Part shown: positions 17,528-25,803 of the stretch, one piece after another
Numbering within the stretch: the stretch's first letter is position 1
Layout: each line of letters starts with the position of its first letter
DNA from: Tunturiibacter gelidiferens
GTDB lineage: Bacteria; Acidobacteriota; Terriglobia; Terriglobales; Acidobacteriaceae
DNA length: 64,000 bases
Assembly: GCF_013410115.1 (NCBI RefSeq)
Contig: NZ_JACCCV010000002.1
Coordinates: forward strand, 372,001-436,000
Reading direction: 5' to 3'
The notes under the pieces: model-generated
Databases searched by the model: none
The model's input: the letters and a program-made list of their open reading frames with translations, nothing else
Told to the model about the DNA's origin: nothing
Program-made: the position numbers and the translations under genes

Positions 17528-18184
17528 TCAGTGACCGTGTAACTTTGTACCGAGCGTAAAGGCGGCTGCGATAAGCGCAAATAGAGCGGCCAGCATGCTC
17601 CATAGTTGCGATGGTTTCAGGTTGGTCAAGAGCTGGCCGAGCGTCCAGTCCGCTACGTCGCCGGTGTGCCCGCCTGGCAGTAGTGGCTGAACCGGCGCAT
17701 ACTGATTTACCTTCGTCCTCCAGCTCGAAAACACTCCATTGAACTCACTTGAACTGAGTGACGCTGGTGCCGGGACAACGCTCTGGACATACCAGTTGTA
17801 ACCACGGTCGAGCAGACCTTCTTCCTTTATTCCCTTCTCGACGATCACCATGAGGGGCAGTCCTTTGGCATAGGCCATCGCCGCTTCAATCTGATTCCAT
17901 GGCGTTGGGAGTTTGGTTTCGGAGAGCGGATGCTCCTGCGTCCCTCCTCGCTTCTCGATTCCGGATGGGAAATAGGTGCGTTCAAGCGCAATGACAACCG
18001 CTCCTGTACAGGTCTTCATCAGCTCAGCGACGGCGTCGAGGGGAGCCCCTGCGGTAAAGGTATTTCTATTGACGGTGTGGGGCGTCATTCCTTCGGCCCG
18101 AATTCGTTCCTCAATGGCACGAACAAAGCTTTCCTGGGCTTCAGTGCCGGTGGAACCTACACTCACAAAGACATTTGTGTCCAT
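17528..18184 (-). CDS. TIR/SLOG-like Rossmannoid protein with C-terminal membrane anchor
   Basis: 218 residues. The N-terminal ~130 residues resemble a TIR-like or nucleotide-handling flavodoxin fold: strand NVFVSVGSTGTEAQ, helix, strand MTPHTVNR, helix ending in a polar stretch, strand AVVIALERTYF, then PTPWNQIEAAMAYAKGLPLM. The W-x-x-x-E here sits where TIR NADases have their catalytic glutamate. A final hydrophobic helix (LWSMLAALFALIAAAFTLG) should anchor it in the inner membrane. Membrane-tethered TIR-like domains occur in bacterial immune effectors, but no sensor or nuclease gene lies nearby, so a defence role is only a possibility. A nucleoside deoxyribosyltransferase-like or SLOG assignment is equally open. 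Confidence 0.45.
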   Translation of the reverse strand: MDTNVFVSVGSTGTEAQESFVRAIEERIRAEGMTPHTVNRNTFTAGAPLDAVAELMKTCTGAVVIALERTYFPSGIEKRGGTQEHPLSETKLPTPWNQIEAAMAYAKGLPLMVIVEKGIKEEGLLDRGYNWYVQSVVPAPASLSSSEFNGVFSSWRTKVNQYAPVQPLLPGGHTGDVADWTLGQLLTNLKPSQLWSMLAALFALIAAAFTLGTKLHGH

Positions 18185-18314
18185 GGCAGGCCAGCATACA
18201 CCAGAGTTTCATTGATCTTTCAGCGCAATCCATGACAAATCATCGACCTGCTGGATTCGATCAACGATGGCGGCAGCTCGACAACGAGCTCGTTTTCAAT
18301 CGCTCTGAGACAAG

Positions 18315-19505
18315 TCATCGGAGCGAACTGGTGTTTTTGCGAAGTTCGGAGAGGGGGTAGAAGGTGCCTCGCCAGGTGACGCCGCCTTGCTTGAGAGTGG
18401 TGAGCATGGAACGGAGGATGGTGGATACGATGAGCGCGGCGCTGACTGGAAAGAGGACGGCGTACCAAGGGGACACTCTGCTCTTGCGACTGGATAGAAC
18501 GTAGAGAAGTGCTACGGAGGCGAGAGTAAGGATCGCCGCGGTGCGGGTATTTGGGAGGGCGAGAAAGAAGACGGGAGCTATGCAGAAGACTGTGATCCAG
18601 AGGCACGAGAGAATGACGACGGTGGGGTTATAGCGGAAGATGGCGAAGAAGTTCTTCGTCATGCCGTTGAGGATGCCGGAGACGCCTCTGGCCCAGTGAA
18701 CGCTGACCAGTCCCGGGCCGCTGGCGATGCGCTGACGGAAGCGCTGGCGTTTGATTCGGGTGCCAAGGGCTACGTCTTCGACGATCTCCATGCGGAGGGC
18801 CTCGTAGCCACCGAATTGTTGATAGACGGGGGTACGGAGAAGATTGAAGGCTCCGACGCCGACTGCGTCGCGGAGGGCTTTTGGGTCCGAGACGCGCCAG
18901 AGACGAACTGCCCAGAGTCCCATGACCTGAAGGTAGCTGAGGAGCATGCCTTCGCCTGCGGATTTCACGATGGCGGTAGGAAGCAGGACGAAGTGGTCGG
19001 CTTGCGTGGCGACGGTGTGAGCGAGGGCGAGGCGGATGGCGTTGGGGTGGAAGAGGATGTCGGCGTCGGTGAAGAGGAGATAGCCGGGCTGATGGAGGGA
19101 GATGGCGTGGCGTGCGGCGAAGGCCATGGCGTGGGTTTTGCCTAGCCAGCCTGGGGGGAGTTCGGTGATACGGAGGGCGGTGAGTTTGTTGGGATGTTGC
19201 CCGGCGAGGGCGTTGATGGTGGAGCCGGTGTTGTCGGTGGAGCGGTCGTCGACGGCGATGATGTGGAGATTGGTGCAGTCCTGCTGAAGAAGAGAGTTGA
19301 GGCATGCGTCGATATTCTTTTCTTCGTTGCAGGCGGGAACGATGACGGTGATGGATGGATTGTTGGCTGGGGTTCGATTGTGTTCGGGCGCGGTGAGGTC
19401 CGGGATGCGGGGTAGACCGATGGCCGAGGTGACGGCCTTCCAGAGCCAGGCGAGGGCGATGAGCCATGAGAGCGCTGTGAGTATGGAATGGAGCGATAGG
19501 AGCAC
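18315..19505 (-). CDS. Family 2 glycosyltransferase, membrane-bound (HpnB-like)
   Basis: 396 residues. One N-terminal membrane helix precedes a GT2 catalytic domain (residues ~50-290): VIVPACNEEKNIDACL, HIIAVDDRSTDNT, the LPPGWLGKTHAMAFA segment typical of hopanoid/carotenoid-linked GT2 enzymes, TDADILF as the metal-binding DxD, and VEDVALGTRIKRQ as the acceptor-side ED. Three further hydrophobic segments follow. It probably transfers a sugar to a lipid acceptor at the cytoplasmic face. No squalene or hopanoid genes are beside it, so the acceptor is not known. The gene stands alone, 131 nt from the TIR-like gene. Confidence 0.8.
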   Translation of the reverse strand: MLLSLHSILTALSWLIALAWLWKAVTSAIGLPRIPDLTAPEHNRTPANNPSITVIVPACNEEKNIDACLNSLLQQDCTNLHIIAVDDRSTDNTGSTINALAGQHPNKLTALRITELPPGWLGKTHAMAFAARHAISLHQPGYLLFTDADILFHPNAIRLALAHTVATQADHFVLLPTAIVKSAGEGMLLSYLQVMGLWAVRLWRVSDPKALRDAVGVGAFNLLRTPVYQQFGGYEALRMEIVEDVALGTRIKRQRFRQRIASGPGLVSVHWARGVSGILNGMTKNFFAIFRYNPTVVILSCLWITVFCIAPVFFLALPNTRTAAILTLASVALLYVLSSRKSRVSPWYAVLFPVSAALIVSTILRSMLTTLKQGGVTWRGTFYPLSELRKNTSSLR

Positions 19506-19751
19506 GTAAGTTCAGGGTCTCACCTCTCGGGCTTCGAGCAAAGAGGCAGCCTTGGAAATGGTGGTGTGATGGAAGTGCGTTGGTGGTTAGGGTGATCACG
19601 AGGCGGGCGAAGGAGCGCTACTTTTAGAGCGGATTTGTTGGTGTGGAGGAAGGCGACCGCAGATTCCCTTCGGGAATGACAAACCAAAAGGGCACGGCCG
19701 ATTCCACGCCAACTGCTACTTGGCTCTAGTTCTCTCGATGTGCAGAGGTTG

Positions 19752-21023
19752 TCAGGCGGCGGTTGGGATTTCGTGATGGAGGGGTGGGGCGTAGCGGGAA
19801 CCGATGGAGAAGATGACGGCGGCGAGGAGCAGGGTGATGAGGGTGGAACCGAGTCCGAGATTGAGGGTGGAGCGGTCGCTGACGGCGCCGATGATGCGGG
19901 GGGAGATGGCGTCGCCGAGGGCGTGGATGATGAAGAGCTGGCCGGCCATGGCGGTGGCGCGGATCTCCGGGCGGACGGCGTTGAGGGTGGCGGCGTTGAC
20001 GGGCCCGGTACCGAGGAAGATGAGGAAGATGGCGGCTCCGAGGCCGTAGAGGGTGAGGGAGTGGGGGCCGAAGAAGCAGAGGAGAGCGGGTGGGACGGCG
20101 ATGGCGGCGCTGATGGCGGGGACGAGGTAGAGGGCTTTGGAGTTGGTGCGGGACCAGCGTTGTGCGATGGTGCCGCCGGTTATGGTGCCGCCGAGACCGG
20201 CGACTACGGTGATCGCTCCCATGATGTAGGCGGCGGAGGATTGGCTGCGGCCGTCGATACGCTGGAGGAACGAGGGCATCCACCAGGAGATGCCCCCGAG
20301 GGAGAAGGTGACGGCTGCGTAGCCGAGGATGGAGCAGAGGTAGGCAGGGTTCTTGATGAGGGAGAAGATGGTTCCCTTTTCGAGCTTTGCTTTGCCGTGT
20401 TCGTTGGCGGATGAGTCTCCGCTGGCTCCTCGGGCGGGCTCTTTCATGAAGATGGCGATGAGGATGGCGAGGAGGGCGGCGGGGATGGCGGAGACGATGA
20501 AGGACATGCGCCAGCCGTAGTGTTCGCCTACTGTGCCTCCGACGAGATAGCCGAGGGCTGCGCCTACGGGGATGGCTACGTTGAAGATGGTGAGGACGCG
20601 GTTGCGCTGGTCGGGGGCGTAGTAGTCGGCGAGGAGGGAGGGGGCGAAGATGCCGAAGCTGGCTTCGCCTACGCCGAGGGCGGCGTGACGGAGGTTGAGC
20701 GAGTCGTAGGAGTGAACGGTGGCGGTGAGGAAGTTGATCGTGGCCCAAAAGAGGGCGGCGATGACGATCATAGGCTTGCGGGGGAAGCGGTCGCCTAGCC
20801 ATCCGGTGATGGGCGAGGTGAACATGTACGCGATCATGAACCAGAAGGTGAGGGTGCCGATGTGTTCGTCGGAGAGGTGAAACTCGGCTTTGACTTGTTC
20901 TTGCACGCCGGGGAGGATGTAGCGGTCGATGTAGTTGACGAAGTTGAGGGCGGTGAGGAGGACGAGGGCGGTGGTGGCTCCGGCGACGGAGGGGGCGCGG
21001 GTGGGTTTGGTGGTGGAGGCCAT
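19752..21023 (-). CDS. MFS transporter, spinster-like
   Basis: 423 residues with about 12 hydrophobic segments. Family markers: NFVNYIDRYILPGV in helix 1, the loop 2-3 motif GWLGDRFPRKPMIV (MFS motif A form GxLxDRxxRK), and LRHAALGVGEASFGIFAPSL, typical of spinster-type transporters. The GFTATxxx-like SALD motif region is less conserved. It is probably a proton-coupled exporter or importer of an organic anion or lipid-like solute; the substrate is not readable. It ends about 250 nt before the GT2 start and is probably a separate unit. The antisense strand has long open frames caused by high GC only. Confidence 0.88.
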   Translation of the reverse strand: MASTTKPTRAPSVAGATTALVLLTALNFVNYIDRYILPGVQEQVKAEFHLSDEHIGTLTFWFMIAYMFTSPITGWLGDRFPRKPMIVIAALFWATINFLTATVHSYDSLNLRHAALGVGEASFGIFAPSLLADYYAPDQRNRVLTIFNVAIPVGAALGYLVGGTVGEHYGWRMSFIVSAIPAALLAILIAIFMKEPARGASGDSSANEHGKAKLEKGTIFSLIKNPAYLCSILGYAAVTFSLGGISWWMPSFLQRIDGRSQSSAAYIMGAITVVAGLGGTITGGTIAQRWSRTNSKALYLVPAISAAIAVPPALLCFFGPHSLTLYGLGAAIFLIFLGTGPVNAATLNAVRPEIRATAMAGQLFIIHALGDAISPRIIGAVSDRSTLNLGLGSTLITLLLAAVIFSIGSRYAPPLHHEIPTAA

Positions 21024-21266
21024 CTGGGTGTCCGCTTGTCCGCTGGGAATTTGTCTCAGGGGGAAGGATAGCAGGTGGGTTTTCAGGTGTTTTTTTTGTG
21101 GCGTGGTGGAGGGTGGTTTTGTTTGGGGGTATTGCGATTTTTGAGTGTTTTGTGGTGGTGGTTTGATGGTGAGGATGTGGTGATTTGCGTGGCTGATGTG
21201 GTGTTTTGGCTGGCGCTTTTTCGGGGGTGAAAAATACGCCAGGTTTTAGATTTATTTTTTGAGGAG

Positions 21267-21701
21267 TTACTTCGGGCGTGACTCTTCGCGCGGATAGGTG
21301 GCCGTCACGACGGTGGAGATGCCACCGCGAGGGCGGAAGTCGCCGACGATGACGGCCCAGACGGGGTCGCAGGCTTTGACGACGTCGTCAAGGACCTGGT
21401 TGACGATGTTTTCCTGGAAGATACCGAGGTTGCGGTAGGTGAAGAGGTATTCCTTGAGGGATTTGAGCTCGAGGCAGCTCTGGCGGGGCATGTAGCGGAT
21501 GGTGAGACGGCCGAAGTCGGGGAGGCCGGTCTTGGGGCAGACGGAGGTGAACTCGGGGTCGTCAACGAGGATCTCGTAGGCCTTGAACTGGTTCTGCCAG
21601 GTCTCGATGGGGGGGAAGATGGCGTCGAGGCCGGATTTGGCGTGGTCGTCGGTGTAGCCGGTGGTGTGGGTTGGTGCGGTCGGGAGGGTCGCGGTGCTCA
21701 T
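21267..21701 (-). CDS. queF: NADPH-dependent preQ0 reductase, QueF
   Basis: 144 residues, the short type I QueF. FTSVCPKTGLPDFGRL holds the nucleophilic cysteine, and CLELKSLKEYLFTYRN is the QueF-specific motif with its glutamate. A later RPRGGIS supports substrate binding. It reduces 7-cyano-7-deazaguanine to 7-aminomethyl-7-deazaguanine in queuosine synthesis, in the cytoplasm. It starts 9 nt after the end of the histidine-phosphatase gene, so the two are probably in one transcript. No other que genes are in the window. Confidence 0.96.
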   Translation of the reverse strand: MSTATLPTAPTHTTGYTDDHAKSGLDAIFPPIETWQNQFKAYEILVDDPEFTSVCPKTGLPDFGRLTIRYMPRQSCLELKSLKEYLFTYRNLGIFQENIVNQVLDDVVKACDPVWAVIVGDFRPRGGISTVVTATYPREESRPK

Positions 21702-21710
21702 GCTTCTATT

Positions 21711-22343
21711 TTAGCTTGTCTGGCGCGGTTTTTTGGTTTGTGGCGGATGGTCGGGCTGGGGTGGATCGTGCGGGGCGAGCGGGATTGCGGTGGCGCGGAG
21801 GGTCCAGGTGCGGCCGTTGTGGCGGAGGTCGGTGAGGGTGAGGGGGGCGATGTCGATGCGCCAGAAGGATTGGGGTGGGGCGTTGAGGGTGTGGAGGATG
21901 GCGGCGCGGATGACGGCGGGGTGGGTGATGGCGATGGTGTGGAGGGTGCCTTCGGTTGCGACGGTGTCGAGCCAGGCTGCGATGCGGGTGACGAGGCTGG
22001 TGATGGATTCGCCCTGGTGCGGGCTGGAGGTGGGGTCGGTGAGCCATTGGGCGATGGCTTGCGGGTCTTCGGCGTGGAGGTCGGCGAGGGTGCAGCCTTG
22101 CCAGTTGCGGTAGTGGAGGTCACGGAGTTCGGGGACCGAGGTCGCGGCGAGGTTGAGGGCTTTGGCGGTTTGTTGGGTGCGGAGTTCGGGGGCGGTGAGG
22201 ATTTGATGGGCGCGGGGTGGTTGCCAGTTGAGGGTGGTCAGATTGGCGAGGGTGGAGTCTTCGAGGGGTTCGTCTGCGGGGAAGGCAGAGAGGCGCGTGG
22301 CGGCGGTGGGGGCGTGGCTGATGAGGGTGAGGCGGGCTGGCAC
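21711..22343 (-). CDS. Histidine phosphatase superfamily protein, B12-region associated
   Basis: 210 residues with the phosphoglycerate-mutase-like fold. The first catalytic block reads LISHAPTAATRLSAFPADE, where LxRHG is the norm, so arginine and glycine are replaced by serine and alanine. The second histidine is in IAITHPAVIRAAI, and LRDLHYRNWQGCTLADL sits where the family has its glutamate. The same deviation and the AFPADEPL segment are, as I recall, common in the subfamily found near cbtAB genes, and cbtBA lies 660 nt away on the other strand. It may be an alpha-ribazole-phosphate phosphatase-like (CobC) enzyme, but the altered motif makes this uncertain. The C-terminal Pro/Lys tail is disordered. 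Confidence 0.75.
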   Translation of the reverse strand: MPARLTLISHAPTAATRLSAFPADEPLEDSTLANLTTLNWQPPRAHQILTAPELRTQQTAKALNLAATSVPELRDLHYRNWQGCTLADLHAEDPQAIAQWLTDPTSSPHQGESITSLVTRIAAWLDTVATEGTLHTIAITHPAVIRAAILHTLNAPPQSFWRIDIAPLTLTDLRHNGRTWTLRATAIPLAPHDPPQPDHPPQTKKPRQTS

Positions 22344-22402
22344 GTTCGCTGATTCCCCGAGAGTCGGCGGAGTCTGCCTAAGAAGACCCTCTCACGGTCA
22401 TC

Positions 22403-22645
22403 TTAGTCGCTCGATTGGTGGGGAGGCTCGATGGGTTGGCGAGTGGCAGGCCATTGGGAGTGTGGCGGGTTGAAGAGATACCGCTCTGTGAGGAGGAGAG
22501 GATCGCAGATGTGTCTGCGGTCGTGGAACGCGAGTTCGGGTTCGGTTAGCGTGGTCGCCACTGTGGCAAAGCACTTGAGGCAGATGGAGTCGTAGGTACC
22601 GTTTTCATTGTGCCGATGCGGGTAGAACAGGAGCGGCGTGGCCAT
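22403..22645 (-). CDS. Small CxxC protein, unknown function
   Basis: 80 residues from the ATG at 22645, supported by a GGAAAGAGG ribosome-binding site 7 nt upstream; the frame is open further upstream but would run into the riboswitch leader. The core PLLFYPHRHNENGTYD SICLKCFATVAT with a later HDRRHICD gives Cys-x2-Cys plus His/Cys, enough for a small metal-binding fold. I recall similar short proteins as common in Acidobacteria but know no function. It lies between the cbt riboswitch (divergent) and the phosphatase gene (same strand, 59 nt), so it may share that transcript. Confidence 0.6.
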   Translation of the reverse strand: MATPLLFYPHRHNENGTYDSICLKCFATVATTLTEPELAFHDRRHICDPLLLTERYLFNPPHSQWPATRQPIEPPHQSSD

Positions 22646-22854
22646 CGTGCGGCCTCTTTCCGGGGAGACACAAGCGTAGGCTTCTGGGGCCTGAATGTCT
22701 ATCAGGTTACAAAGCGTCGTGGATGATCGGGCATCGCAGCACTTTTTCTTCAGCCCGTTGGCGGTGTGATCCATGAGGTTTTCGCTTCCTACGCCGAGCT
22801 GTCACCAAATCGTCCGGGAGCTTGACATAGAAGATTGAGGGACATAGGGTTGAG

Positions 22855-22965
22855 ATAGATTTTGAAGAGGGTGGAAGAAGCCGGTGAGAGTCCGGTGCGG
22901 TCGCGCCACTGTGATTGACCTGTAGTCTCGGGTTGAGAGCCAGACCTTCCTTCTCTCGTCGAATG
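22855..22965 (+). promoter_or_regulatory. Cobalamin riboswitch (short, cbtBA-associated form)
   Basis: The core reads GGGTGGAAGAAGCCGGTGAG, AGTCCGGTGCGGTCGCGCC and ACTGTGA, then AGCCAGACCTTCC, the layout of the compact cobalamin riboswitch seen before cbtAB. After it a hairpin with GTGCG/CGCAC arms and a strong GGAGG (22992-22996) lead to cbtB, suggesting control at translation initiation. B12 or a derivative should repress the cobalt transporter. The 5' boundary is approximate. Confidence 0.88.
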
Positions 22966-23002
22966 AGCAGTGCGTGGGACGCACGATCCCTGGAGGTTAC
23001 AA

Positions 23003-23221
23003 ATGGCTCAATCCGTTTTTGGTTCCGTCTCTCAGCCGGTTTCAATTCCTGTTGTTCCGCTGCGTGAGATTTTGCCGTATGCCGTGTTTGGCGGGCTGGT
23101 GTTGTTGCTAGCGATTTACTTTGTCGGCGCGGAGCAGGGTGCGACCTCGATGTTCCGTGGGACGGCGGTGCATGAGTTTTTGCACGATGGACGCCATCTT
23201 CTCGGCTTCCCCTGCCACTAA
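23003..23221 (+). CDS. cbtB: Cobalt transporter subunit CbtB
   Basis: 72 residues from the ATG at 23003, 6 nt after GGAGG. One membrane helix (YAVFGGLVLLLAIYFVG) and the C-terminal HEFLHDGRHLLGFPCH, whose histidines and cysteine suit cobalt binding, identify CbtB. CbtA and CbtB are predicted to form a B12-regulated cobalt uptake system; direct biochemistry is limited. It is followed by cbtA after 14 nt in the same transcript, behind the cobalamin riboswitch. Confidence 0.93.
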   Translation: MAQSVFGSVSQPVSIPVVPLREILPYAVFGGLVLLLAIYFVGAEQGATSMFRGTAVHEFLHDGRHLLGFPCH

Positions 23222-23235
23222 GTAGATAACTCTTG

Positions 23236-23946
23236 ATGACTCGAACTCTGCTCCTTCGCGGGATGCTGGTAGGCGTTGTTGCGGGCCTGCTCGTGTTTGC
23301 GTTTGCTCGATGGATCGGCGAGCCGCAGGTGGAGCGCGCGATTGCGTTTGAGACCGCTGCGGATCAGGCTAAGGGCGAGGCTCCTGAGCCGGAGATGGTG
23401 AGTCGTCGCGTGCAGAAGACTGCTGGTCTGCTGACGGGAACTGTTGTCTATGGTGCGGCGGTGGGTGGGCTGTTTGGGCTGGTGTTTGCGTTTGCGTATG
23501 GTCGGCTTGGGGAGCTGAAGCCGCGGGCGCTGTCGGCGGTGCTGGCTGGGCTTGGGTTTGTGGCGATTGTGCTGGTGCCGAATCTAAAGTATCCGGCGAA
23601 TCCTCCGGCGGTGGGGAGTGCGGATACGATTGGGGTGCGGACGGGGGCTTACTTTTTGTTGATCGCAGTTTCGATAGCTGCGATGGTGTTTTCTTTGCAG
23701 ATGAGAGGGCGATTGGCGCGACGGTTTGGGGAGTGGAACGGTTCCCTGCTGGCGGCTGGTTTGTTTGTGGTGGTTGTGAGTTTGGTGGCGCACTTTTTGC
23801 CGGAGGTGGATGAGGTTCCGGCGGGGTTTCCTGTGAACCTTATGTGGAAGTTTCGCGTGGCGACGCTGGAGATTCAGGCGGTGTTGTGGGTGGCGCTGGG
23901 GCTGGGGTTTGGGTGGTGGATCGAGCGGGAGTTTCCGCGAGGGTAA
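23236..23946 (+). CDS. cbtA: Cobalt transporter subunit CbtA
   Basis: 236 residues with five to six hydrophobic helices. The opening LLLRGMLVGVVAGLLVFAFA and GEPQVERAIAFE, then LVPNLKYPANPPAVGSADTI and a final LGLGFGWWIERE, match CbtA. It should be the membrane channel partner of CbtB, bringing in cobalt for corrin synthesis. A TTG 3 nt upstream is in frame, but the ATG at 23236 is the better start. Both genes answer to the riboswitch at 22.9 kb, matching the B12 operon regulated at 15.4 kb. Confidence 0.93.
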   Translation: MTRTLLLRGMLVGVVAGLLVFAFARWIGEPQVERAIAFETAADQAKGEAPEPEMVSRRVQKTAGLLTGTVVYGAAVGGLFGLVFAFAYGRLGELKPRALSAVLAGLGFVAIVLVPNLKYPANPPAVGSADTIGVRTGAYFLLIAVSIAAMVFSLQMRGRLARRFGEWNGSLLAAGLFVVVVSLVAHFLPEVDEVPAGFPVNLMWKFRVATLEIQAVLWVALGLGFGWWIEREFPRG

Positions 23947-23998
23947 CGCGCTGGAGCAGGATAGTGAGCGGAGATATACTTGTCGCGGAGATTGATCG

Positions 23999-24451
23999 AT
24001 GGACAAGCGAGTCTGTTTTCTCTCCCTTCTCTCGGCTGTGCTGATTTGCAACTGCTCCCCTACTTACGCTCAGCAGAGTTCGTTTGTGGAGCGATTGCCG
24101 AATGGTGGCGTTCGTTTCGTTGTTGTGGTGGCGGATGGGTCGGGACGGCCGGTCACCGATCTTCAACAGCAGGACTTCACGGTATTCGACGACAACTTGA
24201 TTCGTCCGATCAGAGCGTTCGTGATGGTCACTGGACGCAAGAGAACGAATGAGGGATATGGAGTGATTCGTGAGGCTGCTTTGCGATCTGGTGGTCGCGA
24301 TGAGTTATTGAAGCTGTTTCCGAGGTATGAGATTACGTTTGACGAACCGATTGATTTGCGGGCGAAGGAGTATCGCGAGGTTGGGATCAAGGTTGATCGT
24401 CCGGGTTTGAAGATTATTACGGGCCAGGGATATTATGTGGGACTTCACTAG
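23999..24451 (+). CDS. Short secreted VWFA-related protein lacking the VWA domain
   Basis: 150 residues with a signal peptide (cleavage after PTYA). RFVVVVADGSGRPVTDLQQQD and FTVFDD are the N-terminal block of acidobacterial VWFA-related proteins, and the end, YEITFDEPIDL then RPGLKIITGQGYY, corresponds to their C-terminal block. The central von Willebrand A domain (~150-200 residues) is absent, so this is either a miniature form or an internally deleted gene; the frame is intact. Its role at the cell surface is unknown. The next gene starts 19 nt later, suggesting one transcript. Confidence 0.65.
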   Translation: MDKRVCFLSLLSAVLICNCSPTYAQQSSFVERLPNGGVRFVVVVADGSGRPVTDLQQQDFTVFDDNLIRPIRAFVMVTGRKRTNEGYGVIREAALRSGGRDELLKLFPRYEITFDEPIDLRAKEYREVGIKVDRPGLKIITGQGYYVGLH

Positions 24452-24469
24452 GGAGTTGATCCTGTTGCC

Positions 24470-25726
24470 ATGCATGCTCTGAGGATCTTCGGGGCTGGGT
24501 GTTTGGGTCGGATTGCGGCTTTGGGGCTGGCTGGTTTTTCGTCGTTCTCCTATGCGTGGCAGAGCGCGCCGGTGGTGGCCGGGGGCACGGTGACAGGGCA
24601 TGTGATCTGCGGGGATACGCAGCGGCCTGCGCGGTTCGCGAAGGTGATTCTGTTCGGGGTGCCTGCGGAGATTACGCCTCCGCCAAAGCCCGGGGTGAAG
24701 GGCGGCGTGGTCGTCTATTACAAGAAGGCAATAGACGCCCTGAACATGATAGACGCCCAGACGGATCTGGAGGGAGGCTTCGCGCTACACGGAGTGGCTC
24801 CGGGTGACTACTATGCCTTTGCTTCGGTGTCGGGGTATGTGCGTCCGAGCCAAATGGTTCTTGCAGCATATGAGGCGGGGTCGGATCTGCACTACCCGAT
24901 TTCGGGGATTCCGGCGGTACATGTGGTATCGGAGCGGAGTGCGCAGGTGGATCTGACGGTGGAGCGCGGGGCAGCTATCGCAGGCAAGGTGATGTGGGAC
25001 GATGGCAGCCCGGCGGCGCGTTTGATGGTCACAGTGATCGCCGCAAAGGGCAAAAAAGAAGTGCCGATCGAATTCTCGATGCTGTCGGGGGCCGATGGAA
25101 TGGAGCAGATGTCCTTCAGCGACGATCGGGGACACTTCCGGATTAGTGGGCTGGCGCACGGTGACTACTTTGTGAGAGGTGACCTTACAACGAAGTCACG
25201 AACAGACATGAAGGGTGGGGCAAACGGCTTTAATGGGAGATCAGACTCGCCTCTGGTGGTCTTTGCGCCTGCTGCATTTCATCAGGCCGATGCGAAGGCT
25301 ATTACCGTGCATAGAGCGGAGGAGCGCGACGATGTCGAGATGACGATTAATCTTAAAGGCTTGTATGCCGTGAGTGGGCGAGTCAGTTCGAGCGAGGATC
25401 ATCACGGCATCAACGAAGCGACTGTGAGGATCGAGGACGCACAGGACAAAGAGTTTTTCCGTTCGACCAATGTCGATGCCAACGGAGACTTTACGGTGAC
25501 GTTCGTTCCTCCAGGATCCTACAGTCTGGTGGTGCAATACGCGGGGGATACGGAGCCTGCGAATGAGAAGCCGTCGGACCCGACCAAGATGAACTCGGAG
25601 ACCGTCTTGCGCAGCTATGAGGATGGGAAGCAGGCGGTGGTGGTGACCGATAGCGATGTGACGGGGCGGAGTTTGGAACTTGTTCCCACGAAGACCGTGA
25701 AGAAGAATCTGTTTTCTGACGAATGA
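24470..25726 (+). CDS. Secreted carboxypeptidase-regulatory-like (Ig-like) domain protein
   Basis: 418 residues with a signal peptide-like start (GRIAALGLAGFSSFSYA). At least three repeats of the prealbumin-like beta-sandwich are visible: GTVTGHVICGDTQRPARFAK with LEGGFALHGVAPGDYYAFA; AAIAGKVMWDDGSPAARL with GHFRISGLAHGDYFVR; and YAVSGRVSSSEDHHGINEA with GDFTVTFVPPGSYSLVV. These domains are common in acidobacterial exported proteins and usually mediate binding or structure, not peptidase activity. No catalytic residues are seen. The start codon is taken as the ATG at 24470. It ends just before a hairpin that likely terminates transcription. Confidence 0.8.
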   Translation: MHALRIFGAGCLGRIAALGLAGFSSFSYAWQSAPVVAGGTVTGHVICGDTQRPARFAKVILFGVPAEITPPPKPGVKGGVVVYYKKAIDALNMIDAQTDLEGGFALHGVAPGDYYAFASVSGYVRPSQMVLAAYEAGSDLHYPISGIPAVHVVSERSAQVDLTVERGAAIAGKVMWDDGSPAARLMVTVIAAKGKKEVPIEFSMLSGADGMEQMSFSDDRGHFRISGLAHGDYFVRGDLTTKSRTDMKGGANGFNGRSDSPLVVFAPAAFHQADAKAITVHRAEERDDVEMTINLKGLYAVSGRVSSSEDHHGINEATVRIEDAQDKEFFRSTNVDANGDFTVTFVPPGSYSLVVQYAGDTEPANEKPSDPTKMNSETVLRSYEDGKQAVVVTDSDVTGRSLELVPTKTVKKNLFSDE

Positions 25727-25741
25727 CATTCTGGGCCGGGA

Positions 25742-25776
25742 GAGGCCTCTTAGATCGTCTGGTCCTAAGAGACCTC
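25742..25776. terminator. Hairpin between convergent genes
   Basis: GAGGCCTCTTAG pairs with CTAAGAGACCTC (12 bp with one G-U/T mismatch) around an 11-nt loop. Only interrupted T-runs follow, so efficiency is uncertain; its position between convergent genes fits a bidirectional terminator. Confidence 0.45.
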
Positions 25777-25803
25777 GAGAGCAGATTATATTTCTCTTCC
25801 CTT

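Noticed and set aside
19726..20802. 358-codon Arg/His/Pro-rich frame overlapping the MFS gene
   Set aside because: A frame-shifted shadow on the same strand; composition is not protein-like.
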